Below are positions 18,446 through 26,828 of a stretch of DNA of 64,000 nucleotides, piece by piece (position 1 is the stretch's first letter; the number at the start of each line of letters is the position of its first letter). Source of the DNA: Isoptericola luteus. Its GTDB lineage: Bacteria; Actinomycetota; Actinomycetes; Actinomycetales; Cellulomonadaceae. The position numbers were made by a program, and so were the translations under genes. The notes beneath the pieces were generated by a model. That model worked only from the letters and a program-made list of their open reading frames with translations. It was not told the origin of the DNA and ran no database searches. The stretch lies in the NCBI RefSeq assembly GCF_020297055.1, contig NZ_JAIXCQ010000015.1, positions 1-64,000 on the forward strand. Direction: 5' to 3'.

Positions 18446-19855
18446 TCAGGCGCCCAGGTCGCCCAGCGCGCTCTCGATCGCCCGGTGGAACGTGGGATAG
18501 GCGTAGATCATCCGGCGCAGTCGCGCCGTCGGGACCTGCGCGTGCACGGCGAGCGTGAGCACGCCGAGGATCTCGCCGGCCGCCGGCCCGGCGACCGTCG
18601 CCCCGACCAGGACGCCTCGCCCGGCGTCCTCGACGAGCTTGATCAGCCCCTCGTTGCCGGGTCCGTGGACGAACCCGCGCGAGGACGCCGCGATATCGGT
18701 GACGCTGGATCGCACCGTGATCCCGGCGTCGCGGGCCGCCGCCTCGGTGAGCCCGACGGCGCCCACCTCGGGGTCGGTGAACGTCACGTGCGGCACGGCC
18801 CGGTAGTCCGCGCGCTCGGTGCCGCTCCCGTGGTCGCCGGCCGCGAGGATGTCGCCGACGGCAATCCGCGCCTGGTACATCGACACGTGCGTGAACGCAC
18901 CGTGCCCCGTCACGTCGCCGATCGCCCACACGCCGTCGGCGGCTCGCATCCTGTCGTCGACGGCGATGGTCCGGGCGTCCTCGTCCAGGCCCACGGCCCC
19001 CACGCCGAGCGCTGCGAGATCCGTCCTGCGTCCCGTGGCCACCAGGAGGCGTTCGGAGCCGAGCTCGGTCCCGTCGTCCAGGTGCACCGTGAAGCCGCCG
19101 CCGTCGTCGTGCGTGACGCGCTGCGCCCGCGTGCCGGTCCGCACCGCGATCTGCTCGGCAGCGAACCGCGACTCGATCAGCGCGCTCGCCTCCGGCTCGT
19201 CGGCGACCAGCAGCCGGTCGACCGCTTCTACGACCGTGACCGCCGTGCCGAACCGGGCGAACACCTGCGCCAGCTCGAGGCCGATCGCCCCGCCCCCGAG
19301 CACCGTGAGCGACGCGGGCGCCTCGGTGGCACGCACCGCCTGCCGGTTGGTCCAGAACGGCGTGCCCTCGAGCCCCTCCAGGGGCGGCACCAGCGGCTCC
19401 GTGCCGGGGTTGAGCACGACGGCCCGCCGCGCGCGCAGGCGGCGTTCGCCGTCGTCCGTGGTGACGACCACCTCGCCGTGCCCCGCCAGTCGCCCGCGGC
19501 CCCGCACGAGGCGGGCGCCGGCGTCCTCCAGTCGTTCGACGGCCGCCGTGTCGTCCCAGTCGGCGGTGGCCTCGTCGCGGATCCGCCGGGCCACCTGCGC
19601 CCAGTCCGGCTCGACGTCGGCCCGGCCGGCGAGGGACGGCACGCGGCGGGCCTCGGCCAGCGCATCTGCGGCGCGCACCATCATCTTGGTGGGGATGCAG
19701 CCGTAGTACGGGCACTCGCCACCCACGAGCCGGGCCTCGACCGCGACGACGTCGAGCCCCGCGCGCGCCAGGCGGGCCACGGCGTCCTCACCGCCCGGTC
19801 CGGTCCCGATCACCACGACGTCCACGTCCTGCGCAGCTGCTGCCTCGGTCGCCAT
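18446..19855 (-). CDS. NAD(P)/FAD-dependent disulfide reductase-like flavoprotein
   Basis: Flavoprotein of 469 aa in the pyridine nucleotide-disulfide reductase class I family. It shows the FAD Rossmann motif VIGTGPGGEDAV, a redox CxxxxC in GGECPYYGCIPTKMM, an NAD(P) Rossmann motif VLGGGAIGLELAQVF, and the second FAD motif VWAIGDVTG. The C-terminal catalytic HPT motif is YAYPTFHRAIE here, so the usual active-site histidine is replaced by tyrosine. It is therefore probably not a standard lipoamide or glutathione reductase. The ATG at 19855 has GGAGG at a good distance. It is divergent from the DNA polymerase gene over a region with 13-base tandem repeats. Confidence 0.88.
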   Translation of the reverse strand: MATEAAAAQDVDVVVIGTGPGGEDAVARLARAGLDVVAVEARLVGGECPYYGCIPTKMMVRAADALAEARRVPSLAGRADVEPDWAQVARRIRDEATADWDDTAAVERLEDAGARLVRGRGRLAGHGEVVVTTDDGERRLRARRAVVLNPGTEPLVPPLEGLEGTPFWTNRQAVRATEAPASLTVLGGGAIGLELAQVFARFGTAVTVVEAVDRLLVADEPEASALIESRFAAEQIAVRTGTRAQRVTHDDGGGFTVHLDDGTELGSERLLVATGRRTDLAALGVGAVGLDEDARTIAVDDRMRAADGVWAIGDVTGHGAFTHVSMYQARIAVGDILAAGDHGSGTERADYRAVPHVTFTDPEVGAVGLTEAAARDAGITVRSSVTDIAASSRGFVHGPGNEGLIKLVEDAGRGVLVGATVAGPAAGEILGVLTLAVHAQVPTARLRRMIYAYPTFHRAIESALGDLGA

Positions 19856-19874
19856 CGCTCCTCCAAGCCGTTCT

Positions 19875-19913
19875 GGGATGCCGTTGTGGGATGCCGTTGT
19901 GGGATGCCGTCGT
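19875..19913. repeat. Three tandem 13-base repeats in a divergent promoter region
   Basis: The unit gggatgccgttgt is present at 19875-19887 and 19888-19900, and with one change (gggatgccgtcgt) at 19901-19913. The array starts 20 bases upstream of the reductase start codon, in the spacer to the divergent polymerase gene. It could be an operator array or a slippage product. Confidence 0.7.
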
Positions 19914-20084
19914 GGACGTCTTCTCGGACGCCTGGTGCCAGCGCACCACATCGGCGCCGAGGTGGCGCGCCGAGGCACCCGCACCAGAAGCATCCCGCTT
20001 CGCGGAGCCGCTCGTCGAGGACCGTCCGGCCGTCGCGCGCGCGGCGTGCGGCCGGGCGTCGGTGGCGGCGGGCACGATGGGCGC

Positions 20085-21908
20085 GTGACCGTCGTCCTCG
20101 TCCCGCAGCCCGCGGGCACCGTCCGGGTCGTGCGCTCGCCGACTGACGCGGAGCCCGCGCAGGCCGCGACCGCGCCGTCGCCCCCAGCCGGGCCCGCGGG
20201 CTCGCGGGCGGCCCTCGCCGACGGCGGCCGCGACGTGCCGGTCGCGGGGCTGCCGAACGTCGTGCGGCAGCTCGAGGGCGCGCAGGCTCCGCGCTGGGCC
20301 TGGGACGACACCAACCGCTGGTACCCGGCCCTGCTCGACGCGGGCTTGCGGGTGGCGCGGTCCCACGACCTGCGTCTGGCCCACCGCATCCTGCGGCAGT
20401 CGGTGCTGGCCGAGGGCTCGCGGCTCGCGCAGCGCCCCGCCGGCCCGTGGGACGCGCTCGAGGGGCTGCCCGCAGGGGGCGTCGTGCCGGCGGTGGGTCG
20501 TCCGCAGCCGCAGGCCGACGCGCTGTTCGACCTGCTGCCGCACCCGCCTGCCGCGTCACCGGGGCACGCGGCCGGGGGCCCGGAGCTCGATCCCCTCGTG
20601 GAGCTGGCGGCCCAGCGTGACGCGATCGCCTCCGCGGCCGAGCCCGGGCGGCTGCGCCTGCTGCTCGCGGCGGAGTCGGCCGGCGCCCTGGTCGCCGCCG
20701 AGATGCACCACGCGGGGCTCCCGTGGCGGGCCGACATGCACGACGCGATCCTCACCGAGGCCCTCGGCCCCAGGCCACCCGAGGGTCAGCGCCCCGCACG
20801 GCTCGAGGCGCTCGCGGTGCAGGTCCGTGCGGCGCTGGACGCGCCGCCGTCGCTCAACCCGGACTCCCACCCCGACCTGCTCAAGGCGATGCAGTACGCG
20901 GGCGTCGGCGCCGCGAGCCTGCGCAAGTGGGAGCTGGAGAAGATCGACCATCCGGTGGTCGCTCCGCTGCTGGAGTACAAGAACCTGTACCGGCTGCTCA
21001 CGGCGAACGGCTGGCACTGGCTCGACGCCTGGGTCACGGACGGCCGGTTCCGCACGGAGTACGTGGTGGGCGGTGTCGTCACGGGCCGCTGGGCGTCGTC
21101 GGGCGGGGGAGCGCTGCAGCTGCCCCGGGGCGTCCGGCGGGCGGTGGTGGCCGACCCGGGCTGGACGCTGGTGGTCGCGGACGCGGCGCAGCTCGAGCCG
21201 CGCGTCCTGGCGGCGATGGCCCACGACGAGGAGATGGCGCGCGCGGGGCGGGCGGGCGACCTGTACGCGGGGATCGTCGCGTCCGGGGCGGTCGAGACGC
21301 GCGAGCTGGCGAAGGTCGGCATGCTCGGCGCGATGTACGGCGGCACCACGGGGGCCAGCGCGCAGGTGCTGCCGCGGCTCGGCCGTGCGTTCCCGCGGGC
21401 CATCGCCCTCGTGGAGGAGGCTGCGCGGACGGGGGAGCGGGGCGGTGTCGTGAGTACCCGGCTGGGGCGTTCCTCCCCGCCGCCGGGCGGTGCGTGGGAC
21501 GCCGCGCAGGCGGGTGCGTTCGCCGACGACGCCGGTGCGGACGCCGCCGCCCGGGCCCGGTCGTTCACGCGCTCGTGGGGCCGGTTCACGCGCAACTTCG
21601 TCGTCCAGGGCACGGCGGCCGAGTGGGCGCTGTGCTGGATGGCGGCGATCCGCCGCCGGCTGTGGGAGCTCGGCACGCACGACGAAGGGCCGGCGGGCCT
21701 CGCGCCCGAGCCGTTCGCCCGCCGCCCGCACCTGGCGTTCTTCCTGCACGACGAGGTGGTGGTGCACGCGCCCGCGGCCATGGCGGACGCCGTCGGGCAG
21801 GTGGTGCGGGACGCCGCCGCGGAGGCGGGGCGGCTGCTGTTCGGCGACTTCCCGGTGGACTTCCCGCTCACCGTCGCGGCCGTGGAGAGCTACGCCGACG
21901 CGAAGTGA
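20085..21908 (+). CDS. Bifunctional 3'-5' exonuclease/DNA polymerase (family A)
   Basis: Protein of 607 aa. The C-terminal half carries the family A polymerase motifs: motif A DAAQLEPRVLAAMA (metal-binding Asp first), motif B RELAKVGMLGAMYGG (Lys and Tyr of the O helix) and motif C FLHDEVVVHAP (HDE). The N-terminal part (VAGLPNVVRQLEG..., DLRLAHRIL) resembles the DEDD exonuclease domain, but I cannot find its acidic catalytic residues, so it may be inactive. No 5' nuclease domain is present. It presumably acts in DNA repair. The start is GTG 20085, since upstream codons cover the repeat-bearing promoter region. Confidence 0.9.
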   Translation: MTVVLVPQPAGTVRVVRSPTDAEPAQAATAPSPPAGPAGSRAALADGGRDVPVAGLPNVVRQLEGAQAPRWAWDDTNRWYPALLDAGLRVARSHDLRLAHRILRQSVLAEGSRLAQRPAGPWDALEGLPAGGVVPAVGRPQPQADALFDLLPHPPAASPGHAAGGPELDPLVELAAQRDAIASAAEPGRLRLLLAAESAGALVAAEMHHAGLPWRADMHDAILTEALGPRPPEGQRPARLEALAVQVRAALDAPPSLNPDSHPDLLKAMQYAGVGAASLRKWELEKIDHPVVAPLLEYKNLYRLLTANGWHWLDAWVTDGRFRTEYVVGGVVTGRWASSGGGALQLPRGVRRAVVADPGWTLVVADAAQLEPRVLAAMAHDEEMARAGRAGDLYAGIVASGAVETRELAKVGMLGAMYGGTTGASAQVLPRLGRAFPRAIALVEEAARTGERGGVVSTRLGRSSPPPGGAWDAAQAGAFADDAGADAAARARSFTRSWGRFTRNFVVQGTAAEWALCWMAAIRRRLWELGTHDEGPAGLAPEPFARRPHLAFFLHDEVVVHAPAAMADAVGQVVRDAAAEAGRLLFGDFPVDFPLTVAAVESYADAK

Positions 21909-21913
21909 CGCCC

Positions 21914-23617
21914 TCAGCGCCGCCCTTCGAGCTGGGGCACGTCGGTGCCCTCGGCGGAGCGTCGCACGTGGGACCGGGCGTGCTCGACGGCGTCGTCGAG
22001 GGAGTCGAAGAGATGGTTCTCGTGCCGGAGCTCCTCCAGCACGCCCACCGTGGTCAGCAGCTGCCGGTGGCGTTCCTGCACGCCCTTGACCAGCACGGTG
22101 ACGCCGCGCCCTTCGAGCGCCCCGACCAGCTCGGCGAGGGCCCGCGCTCCCGTGGCGTCGACCATGCGCAGCTGGGACAGGCGCAGCACGACCACGAGCA
22201 CGCCGTCCCGCGCGGACGCGTCGGAGACCTCGGTGAGCACGCGGTCCGAGGCGCCGAAGAACATCGAGCCGTCGAGCCGGAACAGTGCCACGTGCTCGTC
22301 ACCGGGGCGGGCCTGGCCGGGCAGCGGCTCGCGGTGCACGGCGGAGGCTCGCGAGACGTGCCGCAGCGCGAAGAACGCGGCGACGACGAGGCCGATCTCG
22401 ACGGCCTGGATGAGGTCGAACGCGACGGTGACGACCGCCGTGACGACGAAGGTCACGGCGTCCGACCGGGTCGAGCCCAGCACCGCCCGGATCGTGCGGG
22501 CTCCCGTCATCCGGAACGCGGTGACCATGAGCACGCCGGACAGGGCGGCGAGGGGGATCCGGGACACCGGCCCGGTGGCCAGGTAGATCACGGCGAGGAT
22601 GACGAGAGCGTGCACGACGGCGGCGAGCCGTGTCCGGGCGCCGGAGCGGATGTTCACCGCGGTGCGGGCGATGGCACCGGTGGCGGGCATGCCGCCGAAC
22701 AGGCCCGCCGCGACGGAGGCCAGGCCCTGGCCCACGAGCTCACGGTCCGGTTCGTAGACGGACCCGCCGGGCTCCATCGACGCCGCCACCCGTGCGGACA
22801 GGAGGGACTCGATCGCGGCGAGCGCCGCCACGGCGAGCGCCGCTCCCGCGAGGTCGCCGAGCGCCCCGACGCCCACGGTGGGCATCGTCGGCACCGGCAG
22901 CGAGTCGGGCAGGGCCCCGATACGGGCGAGCGGGGCGTGCGCGACCTCGGCCACGACGGTCGCGGCGGCGACCGCGACGAGGGAGGCGGGGATGGCGCCG
23001 GACAGGCGGGGGAGCGCGAGCATGACGGCCGCCACGGCGGCGACGGTGCCGAGCGTCCACGCCGTGGTGAGGCTGGGGGAGGCGACGGCCTCGGCCGTCA
23101 CCTGGACGGCGGTGGCCAGGGTGTTCTCCCCGACCGGCCCCTCGACCGCGACGGCGGCGGGCACCTGCTGCAGGAAGATGATCGCCGCGATGCCGAGCGT
23201 GAAGCCCTCGACCACGGGCCACGGGATGAACGTGACCACGCGCCCGAGCCGCAGCAGCCCGGCGGCCAGGACGACGATTCCGGCGAGCACCGACACGAGC
23301 GCCACGGACGGCAGACCGTGCTGGGCGACGATCGGTGCGAGCACCACGGCCATGGCCCCGGTCGGGCCGGAGACCTGGAACCGGGAGCCCCCGAAGACCG
23401 CGGCGACCACGCCCGCCACGACGGCGGTCACGAGCCCGGCGGCGGGACCGACGCCGGAGCTCACGCCGAACGCGAGGGCGAGCGGCAGCGCGACGACGCC
23501 GACGGTCAGGCCGGCGACGAGGTCGGCCCCCACGGTGCGGGGCCGCAGCTCGTAGTCGTCACGGCGGGGCAGGAGGTCGCGGACGTCGAGCCGGGCGAGA
23601 GCGGTGCGGACCGTCAT
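21914..23617 (-). CDS. SulP (SLC26) family anion transporter with STAS domain
   Basis: Membrane protein of 567 aa with 10-14 hydrophobic segments. The SulP signature is visible as DLVAGLTVGVVALPLALAFG, FGGSRFQVSGPTGAMAVVLAP and GLFGGMPATGAIARTAVN. A C-terminal cytoplasmic STAS domain runs from about residue 440 (HVALFRLDGSMFFGASDRV, VVVLRLSQLRMVDATGARALAEL). Family members move sulfate, bicarbonate or other anions; the substrate is not determinable here. The start codon overlaps the stop of the ArsR gene (ATGA), so the two are an operon. Confidence 0.94.
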   Translation of the reverse strand: MTVRTALARLDVRDLLPRRDDYELRPRTVGADLVAGLTVGVVALPLALAFGVSSGVGPAAGLVTAVVAGVVAAVFGGSRFQVSGPTGAMAVVLAPIVAQHGLPSVALVSVLAGIVVLAAGLLRLGRVVTFIPWPVVEGFTLGIAAIIFLQQVPAAVAVEGPVGENTLATAVQVTAEAVASPSLTTAWTLGTVAAVAAVMLALPRLSGAIPASLVAVAAATVVAEVAHAPLARIGALPDSLPVPTMPTVGVGALGDLAGAALAVAALAAIESLLSARVAASMEPGGSVYEPDRELVGQGLASVAAGLFGGMPATGAIARTAVNIRSGARTRLAAVVHALVILAVIYLATGPVSRIPLAALSGVLMVTAFRMTGARTIRAVLGSTRSDAVTFVVTAVVTVAFDLIQAVEIGLVVAAFFALRHVSRASAVHREPLPGQARPGDEHVALFRLDGSMFFGASDRVLTEVSDASARDGVLVVVLRLSQLRMVDATGARALAELVGALEGRGVTVLVKGVQERHRQLLTTVGVLEELRHENHLFDSLDDAVEHARSHVRRSAEGTDVPQLEGRR

Positions 23618-24030
23618 CGGCGGTCGGCTCGTTCGCGGGCGGCGTCGAGCACGGCGCGCGCGCTGGCCCCGGGCAGGGCGGGGAGAGTGCGTGCGGCCGC
23701 GAGTCGCGCGGGGTCGGCGTCGCCGGCCAGGCGCTGCAGCAGGAACGCGCGGGCGACGACGAGGAGCTCGGCCACGAGCGGCTCGGTCAGCCGATACTCG
23801 ACCGCGTTCCCGGTGCGCGTGGACGTGACGACTCCGGCGCGCTTGAGCACGGCGAGGTGCTGTGAGAGCGCGGAAGGCTCCGCACCGGTGACCTCCAGCA
23901 GCCGCTGGACGGGCGCGCTGAGGCCCGGGTCGGCGGCCAGCACCTCGAGCACCTGGAGGCGCGCCGGGTGGGAGAGGCTCTTGAACAGCTCTGCCTTGAT
24001 GCCGTACAACGGCTGGGTATCCGTTTCCAC
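23614..24030 (-). CDS. ArsR/SmtB family transcriptional regulator
   Basis: Winged-helix repressor of 138 aa: FKSLSHPARLQVLEVL, recognition helix EPSALSQHLAVLKRAGVVTSTRTGNAVEYRL. The metal-binding ELCVCDL motif of ArsR is absent, so a different signal is likely. It is translationally coupled to the SulP transporter and probably controls it. A near-perfect dyad at 24039-24054, just upstream of its start codon, is the likely autoregulatory operator. Confidence 0.92.
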   Translation of the reverse strand: METDTQPLYGIKAELFKSLSHPARLQVLEVLAADPGLSAPVQRLLEVTGAEPSALSQHLAVLKRAGVVTSTRTGNAVEYRLTEPLVAELLVVARAFLLQRLAGDADPARLAAARTLPALPGASARAVLDAARERADRR

Positions 24031-24038
24031 CCTACGAC

Positions 24039-24054
24039 TTTAGCAGTTGCTGAA
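24039..24054. promoter_or_regulatory. Probable ArsR operator dyad
   Basis: The sequence tttagcagttgctgaa pairs at 14 of 16 positions as an inverted repeat centred on 24046/24047. It lies 9 bases upstream of the arsR-like start codon and 33 bases upstream of the divergent Nif3 gene, and is AT-rich compared with its surroundings. Confidence 0.6.
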
Positions 24055-24086
24055 TCCGGCGCGCGACGTCCACTAGGGTCCGTCCC

Positions 24087-24983
24087 ATGGATGCCGCACC
24101 CGCGCCCGCACCTGCCCCGATGCTCGCCGACGTCGTCGCCGTCCTCGACGGCCTGTACCCGCCGTCGACCGCCGAGGGCTGGGACGCCGTCGGGCTCGTC
24201 GCCGGGGACCCGGCCGCGCCAGTGCGCAAGGTCCTGTTCGCGGTCGACCCGGTGGCCGACGTCGTCGACGAGGCCGTCGAGTGGGGCGCGGACCTCGTGG
24301 TCACCCACCACCCGCTGTTCCTGCGCGGCGTGCACTCGGTGGCGGCCACGACGTTCAAGGGCACCGTCGTGCACCGGCTGCTCGCGGCCGGCTGCGCGCT
24401 GCACGTGGCGCACACGAACGCGGACGCCGCGCCCCGCGGCGTCGCCGACGCGCTCGCGGACCTCCTCGGCATCACCGGACGGCGCCCGCTGGTCGCCCAC
24501 GACGGCGACGAGGACCGCGGCATCGGACGCGTCGGAAGGCTCGCCGCGCCGACGACGCTGGGCGACTTCGCCCGGCACGTGGCCGAGGTGCTGCCCGCGA
24601 CCGCGCAGGGCGTGCGCCTGGCGGGCGACCCCGACGCGACGGTGGCGACCGTCGCCGTGGTCGGCGGGTCCGGGGACTCGCTGTTCGACGCCGTCCGCGC
24701 GGCGGCGGCCGACGTCTACGTCACCGCCGACCTGCGCCACCACCCCGCCTCGGAGCTGCGCGAGCGCGCCCTGTTCGAGGCCCGGCGCCCCGGCTCGGAC
24801 GGGCCCACGACACCGGCCACGCCCTACCTCGTCGACGTCGCGCACTTCGCGAGCGAGTGGCCGTGGCTGAGCTACGCGGCCAAGGACCTCGTCGAGCGGC
24901 TGCCAGAGGGTACGGTGACCACCAGGGTGAGCACGCGGGGCACCGACCCGTGGACAGCCCGGGTCGCGAGCCCCGGCCGCTGA
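24087..24983 (+). CDS. Nif3-like dinuclear metal centre protein
   Basis: Protein of 298 aa. Metal-ligand motifs of the Nif3/YbgI family are present: THHPLFLRGVHS in the first half, AHTNADAAPRG, and a late DVAHFASEWP. The family forms hexameric toroids with two metals per subunit and is annotated as GTP cyclohydrolase 1 type 2 homologue, but its physiological role is not settled. It starts an operon with the zinc-ribbon and histidine-phosphatase genes, an arrangement common in actinobacteria. Confidence 0.94.
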   Translation: MDAAPAPAPAPMLADVVAVLDGLYPPSTAEGWDAVGLVAGDPAAPVRKVLFAVDPVADVVDEAVEWGADLVVTHHPLFLRGVHSVAATTFKGTVVHRLLAAGCALHVAHTNADAAPRGVADALADLLGITGRRPLVAHDGDEDRGIGRVGRLAAPTTLGDFARHVAEVLPATAQGVRLAGDPDATVATVAVVGGSGDSLFDAVRAAAADVYVTADLRHHPASELRERALFEARRPGSDGPTTPATPYLVDVAHFASEWPWLSYAAKDLVERLPEGTVTTRVSTRGTDPWTARVASPGR

Positions 24984-25018
24984 ACCGCCCGACCCGACGC
25001 CGCACGAGAGGACCACAC

Positions 25019-25768
25019 GTGGTTACTGCACCCCCCGAGGACCAGCGCCGACTGCTCGAGGTGCAGGGGCTCGACACCCGGCTGCAGCAGCTCGTGCACC
25101 AGCGGCGCACCCACCCGTCCCTGGCCACGCTCGCCGAGTTCGACACGCGCATCGCCGACCTGCACGGCTCGTTGGTCGACTCGCGCACCGCCGTGTCGGA
25201 CCTCGAGCGCGAGGTCGCGAAGGCCGAGGCCGACGTCGAGCAGGTGCGCGTGCGCGCGGCCCGCGACCAGCAGCGGCTGGACTCCGGCGCGATGTCCGCG
25301 AAGGACTCGCAGGCGTTCGTGAGCGAGCTCGAGGCGCTCGCCAAGCGGCAGTCGGTGCTGGAGGACGTCGAGCTCGAGGCGATGGAACGGCTCGAGGCGC
25401 ACCAGGCCTCGCTCGCGAAGGTCGAGGAGGCGCACGCCGAGCTCACGGCCGGCAAGGCCAAGGCGGAGGCCGAGCGTGACGCGGCCTGGGCCGAGATCGA
25501 CACGGTCGGCCGCCAGGTGAAGGCGAAGCGCGCCAGCACGGCCGAAGGCCTCGACGCCGGCCTGCTCGCCCTGTACGACCGGCTGCGTGCCCAGCTCGGC
25601 GGGCTCGGCGCCGCGGCGCTGCGCGGTGGCCGCTGCGAGGGGTGCCGGCTCGAGCTCAACCCTGGCGACCTCGCCGCGGTGCGATCGGCCCCGCCCGAGC
25701 AGGTCGTGCGCTGCGAGGAGTGCGGTCGGATCCTCGTGCGCGTGACGGACGACGCCCCCGCCTCCTGA
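25019..25768 (+). CDS. Coiled-coil C4 zinc-ribbon protein (CT398-like)
   Basis: Protein of 249 aa: a long coiled coil (about residues 10-180, rich in Glu, Lys, Ala and Gln) followed by a C4 zinc ribbon, with CEGCRLELNPGDL and CEECGRIL supplying the four cysteines. Members of this family are predicted to bind nucleic acid or act as chaperone-like adaptors; the exact role is unknown. The GTG at 25019 has GAGAGGA upstream. Its stop overlaps the next start (TGATG). In mycobacteria the homologue lies between Nif3 and an RNase H/phosphatase fusion. Confidence 0.92.
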   Translation: MVTAPPEDQRRLLEVQGLDTRLQQLVHQRRTHPSLATLAEFDTRIADLHGSLVDSRTAVSDLEREVAKAEADVEQVRVRAARDQQRLDSGAMSAKDSQAFVSELEALAKRQSVLEDVELEAMERLEAHQASLAKVEEAHAELTAGKAKAEAERDAAWAEIDTVGRQVKAKRASTAEGLDAGLLALYDRLRAQLGGLGAAALRGGRCEGCRLELNPGDLAAVRSAPPEQVVRCEECGRILVRVTDDAPAS

Positions 25769-26454
25769 TGACCCGCCCGTCCGGTGCCGCCCCGTCCGAC
25801 GGGCCGGGGGCGCGGACCGTCGTCCTCGTGCGGCACGGCGAGACCCCGCTGACCGAGGTGGGCGCCTTCTCGGGCGGCGGCGTCGCGGGGCCGTCGCTGA
25901 CGACGCGCGGGCGGACCCAGGCCGCCCGGGCGGCGGACGCCACGTTCCGCATCGGCAAGGACCTGTGGCCGGACCTGGCGCGGCCGGCCGCGGTCGTGGC
26001 CTCGCCCGCGGCGCGGACGCTGGAGACGGCGGTCGCGGTGGGGCGCCGGACCGGCCAGCCGGTGCGCACCGACGCGCGGTTCGACGAGTGCGACTTCGGC
26101 GAGTGGGAAGGGCTGGCGGCCGACCGGGTCGCCGAGGGCTGGCCGGCCGAGCTCGAGGCGTGGGCCACCTCCGGCACGCACCGTGCGCCCGGCGGCGAGT
26201 CCCTCGCGGAGGTGGCCGACCGGGCCTGGGCCGGGCTGGCCGACGTGGTCGTCGGCGCCACGGTCGTCGTCACGCACCTGGTCGCGATCCGGTCGATGGT
26301 CGGTCGGGCGCTGGACGCACCGCCGTCGTCGTGGCGGCTGCTGCGGGTCCCGCCGTGCTCGCTGACGGTCCTGCGGCTGCGGCCGGGCGGGACCGGCGGG
26401 CCGGGGATCGTCGCCGTCGAGGTCGCCGCCGTCGGCCACCCGACCGATCGCTGA
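25768..26454 (+). CDS. Histidine phosphatase family protein
   Basis: Protein of 228 aa with the phosphoglycerate-mutase-like catalytic motif VVLVRHGETPLTEVG (His at the RHG) and a second catalytic segment VVVTHLVAIRSMV. It hydrolyses a phosphomonoester through a phosphohistidine intermediate; the substrate is unknown. In mycobacteria the equivalent operon gene is fused to an RNase H domain, which is missing here. The ATG at 25768 overlaps the preceding stop codon. Confidence 0.92.
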   Translation: MTRPSGAAPSDGPGARTVVLVRHGETPLTEVGAFSGGGVAGPSLTTRGRTQAARAADATFRIGKDLWPDLARPAAVVASPAARTLETAVAVGRRTGQPVRTDARFDECDFGEWEGLAADRVAEGWPAELEAWATSGTHRAPGGESLAEVADRAWAGLADVVVGATVVVTHLVAIRSMVGRALDAPPSSWRLLRVPPCSLTVLRLRPGGTGGPGIVAVEVAAVGHPTDR

Positions 26455-26460
26455 GGGCGC

Positions 26461-26799
26461 CTACCGCTTCGGGGTCTTGGGCGGCGTGGCGAGGGCCAGG
26501 TCGACGCCGCGGTCCACCCAGGCCCGCAGGGCGCCGTCGTCGGACGTGACACCGGGGGGCAGCGACACCATGCCCCGCATGGTGCGCTCGCCCATGCGCA
26601 TCTCCTGGGCGCCGTCGGCCAGTGCGGCCTCGTGACCGCCGGTGCCGACGTGCACCATCAGCTCGTCGCGGCCGATACCCACCGCCATGTGCGTGTTGAC
26701 CATGAACGCGACGCCGCCGAACATCTTCTGCTCCGTGAACGCCGCGCGCTCGCCGACGGCGTCGCGGACGCGCGCGGCGAGCTCCTCGTCGTAGGCCAT
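26461..26799 (-). CDS. TfoX/Sxy N-terminal domain protein
   Basis: Protein of 112 aa matching the TfoX N-terminal domain: AYDEELAARVRDAV, TEQKMFGGVAFMVNTHMAVGI, LMVHVG, and a final GALRAWVDRGVDLA. In gamma-proteobacteria TfoX regulates competence; in actinobacteria this isolated domain has no known function. The ATG at 26799 is the family start. It converges on the histidine phosphatase gene with a 6-base gap. Confidence 0.9.
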   Translation of the reverse strand: MAYDEELAARVRDAVGERAAFTEQKMFGGVAFMVNTHMAVGIGRDELMVHVGTGGHEAALADGAQEMRMGERTMRGMVSLPPGVTSDDGALRAWVDRGVDLALATPPKTPKR

Positions 26800-26828
26800 G
26801 GAGCCAGTGTGCCCCCAGCCTCCGACAC

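Noticed and set aside
19856-20755. Extension of the flavoprotein frame beyond its start
   Set aside because: It overlaps the divergent polymerase gene and the 13-base repeats; the ATG at 19855 has GGAGG upstream.
20723-24043. A 1106-codon + strand frame over polymerase, SulP and ArsR
   Set aside because: It is a shadow of genes in other frames, made of Gly/Arg/Ala-rich codons.
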